Shown piece after piece: positions 63,888-64,000 of a stretch of 64,000 nt of DNA. Positions within the stretch are counted from its first letter, which is position 1. Every line of letters begins with the position of its first letter. Where the stretch lies: the NCBI GenBank assembly GCA_009823395.1, contig CM020501.1, positions 20,668,361 through 20,732,360 of the forward strand. Reading direction: 5' to 3'. This DNA comes from Thamnaconus septentrionalis (lineage: Eukaryota > Chordata > Actinopteri > Tetraodontiformes > Monacanthidae). Both the position numbers and the translations under genes were made by a program. The notes under the pieces were generated by a model. That model saw only the letters and a list, made by a program, of their open reading frames with translations. It was not told where the DNA came from and searched no databases.

Positions 63888-64000
63888 GTGAGTTCATGCT
63901 TGTTTCAGTGGACTATACAAAGGTTTTCTGCTATCTTTGAAATTGTTTAATATCGTAAAACATTTTTAATACTTATTATTATCTATTTTTTTCATCCTCA

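Overview
The window is nuclear DNA of a teleost fish, probably a percomorph (inference). The evidence is vertebrate exon/intron structure with consistent intron phases, long dinucleotide and trinucleotide arrays, and many typical fish transposon remnants. No bacterial, organellar or CRISPR features are visible. All exon coordinates below were read by eye from GT/AG sites, reading frame and remembered family sequences; no alignment was run.

Layout. Positions 1-344 (minus) hold an unidentified open stretch that may be a partial exon, next to a short mariner-like element. 2.1-11 kb (plus) is a sertad2-like gene with a long 5' intron and one coding exon. 12.7-18.1 kb (minus) is aftiphilin (aftph), convergent with sertad2. 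21.6-24.2 kb (minus) is a galectin-related gene (lgalsl). 26.7-32.4 kb (minus) is an equilibrative nucleoside transporter closest to ENT2 (slc29a2). 41.7-47.4 kb (plus) is a Pellino E3 ligase closest to PELI1, with a candidate non-coding first exon near 35.4 kb. 48.8-54.4 kb and 57.8-64.0 kb (plus) are two tandem CD22/SIGLEC-like immunoglobulin receptors with ITIM tails; the second runs off the window.

Sertad2, aftph, lgalsl and peli1 are neighbours on human 2p14, so that block is conserved. Slc29a2 sits beside PELI3 on human 11q13, so this window combines gene neighbours from two paralogous human regions. The genes are not an operon. Sertad2 is a transcriptional co-regulator, aftiphilin works in clathrin/AP trafficking, lgalsl is a cytosolic galectin-fold protein, slc29a2 moves nucleosides, peli1 acts in TLR/IL-1 signalling, and the CD22-like genes are leukocyte inhibitory receptors.

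The rest is repeat-rich: several hAT-type elements with recognisable 8-bp target duplications, a foldback element of about 550 bp, a 3-kb element with terminal inverted repeats and 5' hairpins, degenerate LINE fragments (RTE, L1-like, CR1/L2-like), tRNA-derived SINE pieces and many microsatellites. The sertad2 and peli1 coding exons carry frame breaks in GC-rich or repetitive sequence, which may be assembly errors. The most interesting biology is the divergence of the CD22-like pair (transmembrane exon damage in one, an apparently hybrid Ig exon in the other, near-identical ITIM ends) and the structured 3-kb element.
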